A stretch of 64,000 nucleotides of DNA from Saccharum officinarum. Lineage: Eukaryota > Streptophyta > Magnoliopsida > Poales > Poaceae. Each line of letters starts with the position of its first letter. Positions within the stretch are counted from its first letter, which is position 1. Position numbers and translations under genes: made by a program. The notes beneath the pieces are model-generated. The model was not told where the DNA came from, searched no databases, and saw only the letters and a list, made by a program, of their open reading frames with translations. Location: positions 72,869,253 through 72,933,252 of the forward strand of contig CM036201.1 of the NCBI GenBank assembly GCA_020631735.1, written 5' to 3'. Below are positions 58,472 to 64,000 of the stretch, one piece after another.

Positions 58472-59659
58472 ATCTCCCCCTTTTTGGTAATTGATGACAA
58501 CCCTCACAAAGATGATTTTGATAATAAAGTTTTGAACTTGTCATACTTGTCCAATCATTTTGCTCATAAGTAAAGTTTGGACAATTATCACAAGCTCGGT
58601 TTTGGTAGCATTAGCTCCCCCTACATATGTGCATAGAGTTTGGATTGAAAGCTTTGCACATATGCATGGATAGAAGTGTTGGAGAGTAATTCTACAAAAA
58701 TGATGCTATGGTGTAAGAAATGGACCTTTGAAGCGTGATACCAATCGGAGTTGCCTTTTACACCATCCTTAGCATCATGAAGTAACTAGACATCCATCAA
58801 AACTCAAGAACCCCGTGAGATCAACATTATATGTAAAGGTTCTTGGACCACTTGTAAAGCTAACCACTTGTAAAGCTTTAGGCAAGTCTAGATACCACAT
58901 GTAAACTATTCCTATGCATGCTAGTAGATCATTTCATCATCCAATTTCTATACTAGCATTGCACCACACAAGCATGTATATTGAATTTAAATACATGTGC
59001 AATGAGCAAGTCATATGAGAATGCACAAACAAATGCAACAACTTTGTTTATGAGCTTGCTCCCCCTACTTGTGTACATCAACAAATTTTATTTACCCTTT
59101 TATCAAGTTGAATCATCTTTTTCTCATCATAAAATTTATTTACCCCTTTATCAAGTTGAATCATCTTTTTCTCTCCCCCTTTGTCAACAACTTACCCAAA
59201 AAAAGGATCAAATTGTGGAGAGAAGAAAAGTGTTTGATGGAGTAGATTAATTCGATACCACATATAAGGTTAAAAAAATTTATCAAATTTGGTTTAACCT
59301 AGAATACTTGCCAAAGATATTTAATTCGATTTGAACCAAAGACAAGCTTCTTCACTCCTCAAAATAAGGGTTATCTTGCCTATGTTGAATTAAACACTTA
59401 TAGCAAATCTTCTAGATTCAACACTAGGTTTACAAGCTCACAAACATGTCATATGACACCACTAGATCAAAATAAGCATAGAAGCAATAGTGGTAACATA
59501 TATCCATCAAATTCATTTGATTTATCATGAATGCTTATGCGTACCACTTATTATGTCTACATGGTCTATCAAGTCCTTAGCATAGGATGAAAGACATGTT
59601 AATCAATTTTACCTTGCAATGTCGAAGGAGAGGCATGTCAATAAGTGGGTGAGGTGCAT
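58472..59659 (-). other. Polypurine tract and post-pol region of copy C
   Basis: The tract at 58472-58485 mirrors that of copy A. The rest is non-coding. A local duplication of TTTATTTACCCNTTTATCAAGTTG with the following TTGAATCATC text occurs near 59090 and 59130 and is absent from copy A. Confidence 0.7.
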
Positions 59660-62600
59660 TCAACTCATGTTTGAGAAATCAAGAATGTTCAATTCATTCC
59701 TTAGCTTGCAAAACCTCTTTTCATCAAGTGGCTTAGTGAGAATATCGGCAAGTTGATCATCGGTGCCAACACTTTCAATGGCAATATCTCCCTTTTGTTG
59801 ATGATCTCTAATGAAATGATGTCTTATGTCAATATGCTTTGTTCTTCCATGTTGAACCGGGTTTTGTATCATCTTGATTGCACTCTCATTATCACATAGC
59901 AACGGCACATTCTTGAAGTTGAGGCCATAATCCTTCAAAGTTGATTTCATCCATAGCAATTGTGCACAACAACTCCCCGCACTCACATATTCGGCTTCGG
60001 CGGTAGAGATTGCCACACTATTTTGTTTCTTGAGGACCATGACACAAGTGATCTTCCAAGTAATTGACATGTGCCACTTGTGCTTTTCCTATTGATCTTG
60101 CAACCCCCATAGTCGGAGTCCGAATATCCAATCAATTCAAACTTTGACCCCTTGGGATACCATAGTCCAACATTTCTTGTTTGCTTCAAGTACCTCAATA
60201 TTCTTTTTGCGGCTGTGAGATGACTCTCTCTAGTGAGGCTTGATATCTAGCACACATGCAAACACTAAACATGACATCCGGCCTTGATGCGGTGACATAG
60301 AGTAGACTTCCAATCAAAGACCGATATTCCTTTTGATTCACCATTTTGCCATCAAGATCACTATCCAAATTGCCATTTGTGCCCATTGGAGTTAAAATTG
60401 CTTTGCATCTTGCATTCCAAACTTCTTCAACATGTCCCTTATGTATTTCCCTTGACTCACAAATGTTCCATTCTTCAATTGCTTGACTTGGAGACCAAGG
60501 AAGTAGCTAAGTTCACCAATCATAGACATTTCAAACTCTTTGGCCATCATAGCTCCAAATTCTTCACAATAAGCTTGATCGGTTGATCCAAAGATGATGT
60601 CATCAACATATATTTGCACTATGAATAGATCATTTCCAATCTTCTTGGTGAATAGAGTAGTATCAACCTTGCCCATTTTGAATCCTTTAGAGAGAAGGAA
60701 ATCCCTTAGCCTCTCATACCATGCTCTAGGTGCTTGCTTTAAGCCATATAAAGCCTTCTTCAACTTGTAGACATGGTTGGGTTTCTTGTCATCTTCAAAT
60801 CCGGGCGGTTGCTCAACAAATACCAACTCATTGATGATTCCATTGAGAAATGCACTTTTGACATCCATTTGATATAGTTTGATATTGTGTGCACAAGCAT
60901 AAGCCAATAGAATCCTTATTGCCTCCAATCTTGCCACGGAGCATATGTCTCATCATAGTCAAGACCTTCAACTTGAGTGTAACCTTGAGCAACTAGTCTT
61001 GCTTTGTTTCTCACTACAATGCCATCTTGATCTTGCTTGTTTTTAAACACCCACTTGGTTCCAATCACATTGTAGTCATTTGGCCTTTCTACCAATTCCC
61101 AAACATCATTTCTTGTGAAATTGTTAAGCTCTTCTTGCATAGCCATGATCCAATCGGCATCCCTCAAAGCTTCTTCTATCTTCTTTGGTTCTATGGTTGA
61201 CACAAATGATGCATGCTCACAAAACATAGTCAATCTTGATCTTGTTTGCACACCACTTCTAATATCACCAATAACACTATCAATGGGGTGATCTCTTGCA
61301 ACATGTTGTGGTTGGAGTACTTGCACTTGATTGCTTGAGCTTGGTTGATCACTTGATGTAACTTGTTGAGAAGAACTAGCACCTTGATCTTGCACTTGAG
61401 AGTCACTAGCTAGCTTGAATGGAGAATTGAGCACTTGATCTTTATCATCATTTTGAATATCAATCACTTGCTTTGCTCTAATGTCCCCAATGTCCATGTT
61501 CTTCATTGCTTCCACCAATAGAGTTCCACTAACATCATCTAGATTCTCTTCTTCATCTTGTGACCCGTTGGTTTCATCAAATTGCACATCATGGACTTCT
61601 TCTAGAATGCCACTTGAGTTGTTCCAAACTCTATAAGCTTTGCTTGTAGTTGAATAACCAAGTAGGAATCCCTCATCACATCTTTGTCAAACTTCCCCAA
61701 TCTAGTGCCCTTCTTCAAGATATAGCATTTGCAACCAAACACCCTAAAGTAAGAAATATTGGGCTTTCTTCCATGAAGTAACTCATATGGTCTTCTCTAG
61801 CAATGGATGACAATATAATCTATTGATGTAGTAGCAAGCGTATTGATTGCTTCATCCCAAAATGATTGACTCACATTGTACTCATGAAGCATTGATCTAG
61901 CCATATCAAGCAATGTTCTATTCTTCCTCTCAACTAGCCATTTGATTGTGGAGTGTACTTGGCCGAGAATTGATGTCCAATACCATAATTATCACAAAGT
62001 TCTTCAATTCTGTATTCTTAAACTCACTTCCATTGTCATTCTCACTTTCTTGATTCTAATCTCAAACTCATTGTGAACTCTAGTGAGAAATGTCTTGAAG
62101 GTGTCAAACACTTCACTTTTGTCACTAAGAAAGAATACCCATGTGAATCTTGTGAAGTCATCCACTATGACAAAGCCATACTTGTTGCCGCCTATGCTTG
62201 TATATGTTGTTGGTCCAAATAGATCATGTGCACAACTCAAATGCTTTGCATGTGCTCATGTACTCTTTCGGATGTGAGCTTCCAACTTGCTTCCCGGCTT
62301 GACATGCACTACAAAGCTTATTCTTCTCAAATTCAACATCTTTCAAACCATTGACAAGATTGTGAGTTGTAAGCTTCTTCAATTGTTTCATGCCAACATG
62401 ACCAAGCCTTCTATGCCAAAGCCAACCCATGCTTGATTTGAGACTAAGCAAGTTGTCAAAGAAGTTTCTCTAGCATTGAAGTCAACTAGGTAGAGATTCT
62501 CATATCTAAACCCTTGAATGCCACATTTGAACCATCCACACTAATAACTTCCACATCATCAACCCCAAAGATGCATTTGTAGCCTAGATCACATATTGTG

Positions 62601-62851
62601 CCACGGATAGAAGATTGAAATCCAAACTTTCAACTAGCAACACATTTGAATACTCATGTCATTTGATATTGCAATCTTGCCCAAGCCAATAACCTTGCCT
62701 TTCTTGTTATTGCCAAATGTAATAGAATCAACACCACTATCATTGTCATTAAATGAGTCCAAAACATTCTTGATGTACCAGTCATGTGTTGAGTGCACCC
62801 ACTATCAATAATCCAATGCCTTCCTCCGGCTTTGTAATTGACCTACAAGCA
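59660..62851 (-). pseudogene. pol of copia copy C
   Basis: RNase H at 59660-60198 (STAEAEYVSAGSC, TKHIDIRHHFIRDH), RT at 60392-61100 (YVDD, ALYGLKQAPRAWYERL), integrase C-terminus and variable linker at 61100-61900, integrase core at about 62004-62240, pre-integrase zinc region at 62224-62451, and protease near 62810 with D-S-G intact. Frames differ among these pieces because of small indels, for example one base missing near 60937. Codons that are stops in copy A at 4853, 6317 and 5705 are sense here. Confidence 0.9.
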
Positions 62852-63282
62852 AATCAATGAAGCTTAGTACCCATTTTTGCTTGGGTCCTTGTAGGTTAGT
62901 AACTAAGCTCTTTGGTACCCAAATAGCCTTCTTCTTTGGGCCACAATGGGTGTACCAACAAACTTAGCTTGCACACCCTTCACACCTTTGGTAAGCACAT
63001 AGCAAGAATCATAAAGTATAGCATTAACAAGGTTCTTGCTTTGTTCTTTTTATTGCAATTATCTCTAGTGCCCAACTTGCTTGCATCTATTGCAAAACCG
63101 ACCATTGCTCTTCACAAAGCTAGGCTTTGGAGTTGCAAAGCCGACTTGCCTTCTTGGGGTGTAGCACAATCCCTCTTTGTTAAGAGAGAACCTTGGCTAC
63201 CCAAGCACTTAGCAAACGGCCTCACCACCATAGGCCTTGCCTAGGTGAGTGAGCTCACCACCTCTCTCTTGAGAGTCTCATT
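62852..63282 (-). pseudogene. gag C-terminal fragment of copy C
   Basis: It contains the second zinc knuckle region (about 63065-63105 on the minus strand) and the SQRFSLNKE segment, then ends at the gap. It contains small deletions relative to copy A. Confidence 0.8.
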
Positions 63283-63382
63283 NNNNNNNNNNNNNNNNNN
63301 NNNNNNNNNNNNNNNNNNNNNNNNNNNNNNNNNNNNNNNNNNNNNNNNNNNNNNNNNNNNNNNNNNNNNNNNNNNNNNNNNN
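63283..63382. other. Assembly gap (100 N)
   Basis: Exactly 100 N. It removes the 5' part of copy C, the same side of the element that is missing in copy A. Confidence 0.99.
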
Positions 63383-64000
63383 GCAGCAGCTTTGGCAGGT
63401 ACCTTCCCGAGAGATGATCTCGTGATGCCATTTGGGTGCAGCCACGCAAGGAAGTGCCTTGGTTAGGGGCCCAAGTGAAGACGTGCTAGCGACAACACAC
63501 CATGAGTGCCATGTATGCAGCCATCAGAGCATATCAGGGTCTTTGAGAAACCTATTGGACCTTGACTGGTCTGGTGGCAATGACCGGCTTGAAGCAAGGA
63601 AGCAGAAGAAGAAGCAAGCACTGCTATAGCTAGCTTGCAGGAGCAGTTGGCCGACATGAGCTTGCAGCGAGACCGGGCTCTCAAGAGAGGTGAGAGTGCT
63701 ATGCAGCGGGTACAGACGTTGACTCAGGCCAACAGAAATGCAGACCGCATGATGGGACAGCTAGTGCAGGAAGGAATGAAGCCTGGAACGAGAGACCTTC
63801 TGAGGCAGAGGGTCGAGGAGCTAGAAGGGTATAATGCCAACTTGCATGAAGAAGTTTTCATGCCCTCTACAACGGGAAGGCCCGTATGCTCCTCCGGACG
63901 CCGCCCAGATGGACGTCGACGACGACGCCGCTACTGATGGTAGCGATGGTGACGCCTCCGACCTCGACGACGGCCCCAGGAGTAGGCTAGTTGCCTTGCG
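63383..64000 (+). pseudogene. Coiled-coil TE-like protein fragment
   Basis: The frame from about 63635 reads LADMSLQRDRALKRGESAMQ and RVEELEGYNANLHEEV, a heptad-patterned coiled coil. It resembles the coiled-coil proteins found in grass transposon or retroelement gag regions. Upstream text in other frames suggests decay. No start or end is established, and the window ends inside it. Confidence 0.4.

Larger units (their letters stand above)
56195..63282 (-). mobile_element. Ty1-copia element, copy C (inverted relative of A)
   Basis: On the minus strand it carries a gag C-terminal part, protease, integrase, RT, RNase H, the post-pol region, a polypurine tract and a complete 3' LTR. Its order and proteins match copy A almost throughout. 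The 5' LTR and gag start fall in the gap at 63283. Copy C keeps intact codons at the positions of copy A stops but has several one- or two-base indels of its own, so it is also dead as sequenced. Confidence 0.93.

Overview
This window is nuclear DNA from a grass, probably an Andropogoneae relative (sorghum, Miscanthus or sugarcane type). I infer this from the dense mix of Ty1-copia LTR retrotransposons, an L1-type LINE, Tourist-like and Stowaway-like MITEs and hAT-like elements around one intron-containing plant gene. Nothing looks bacterial: there are no operons, CRISPR arrays or rRNA. Three 100-N runs (2044-2143, 29139-29238, 63283-63382) mark scaffold gaps.

Layout. 1-2043: unrecognised sequence and a probable LTR fragment. 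2144-10492 (+): copy A of a large copia element, with decayed gag and pol, a 1.1-kb post-pol region and a 2.2-kb 3' LTR. 10493-16810: GC-rich sequence and small DNA transposons, including a TIR element carrying promoter-like sequence and a precisely bounded hAT-like element with an 8-bp TSD. About 16811-26590 (-): a degenerate L1-type LINE split by a 4.1-kb copia element (21076-25221) that has a perfect 5-bp TSD. 26591-36860: intergenic DNA with a GC-rich block and a cluster of related MITEs, one inserted inside another.

37067-41146 (-): the only host gene I can support. It has five coding exons, plus an optional 51-nt exon, and encodes a DUF1666-family protein. As sequenced, exon 1 has a frameshift after about 21 codons. 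41147-51376: its GC-rich upstream region, two adjacent Stowaway-like MITEs, two TIR elements and tandem repeats. 51377-56056 (+): copy B, the 5' half of a related copia element with 5' LTR, primer-binding site, gag and the start of pol. At 56051-56056 it is joined across a 6-base microhomology to an antisense gag fragment. 56195-63282 (-): copy C, the inverted counterpart of A. 63383-64000: a coiled-coil TE-like fragment.

Functionally, almost everything outside the DUF1666 gene is mobile DNA in decay. Many in-frame stops in copies A and B and in the split copia element are explained by C-to-T or G-to-A changes, whereas copy C is broken mostly by small indels. I see no convincing undescribed system. 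The most unusual structures are the palindromic GCGTCCGGTC arrays in the LTRs, the inverted A/C pair with its chimeric junction, and two TIR elements with gene-like GC-rich cargo.
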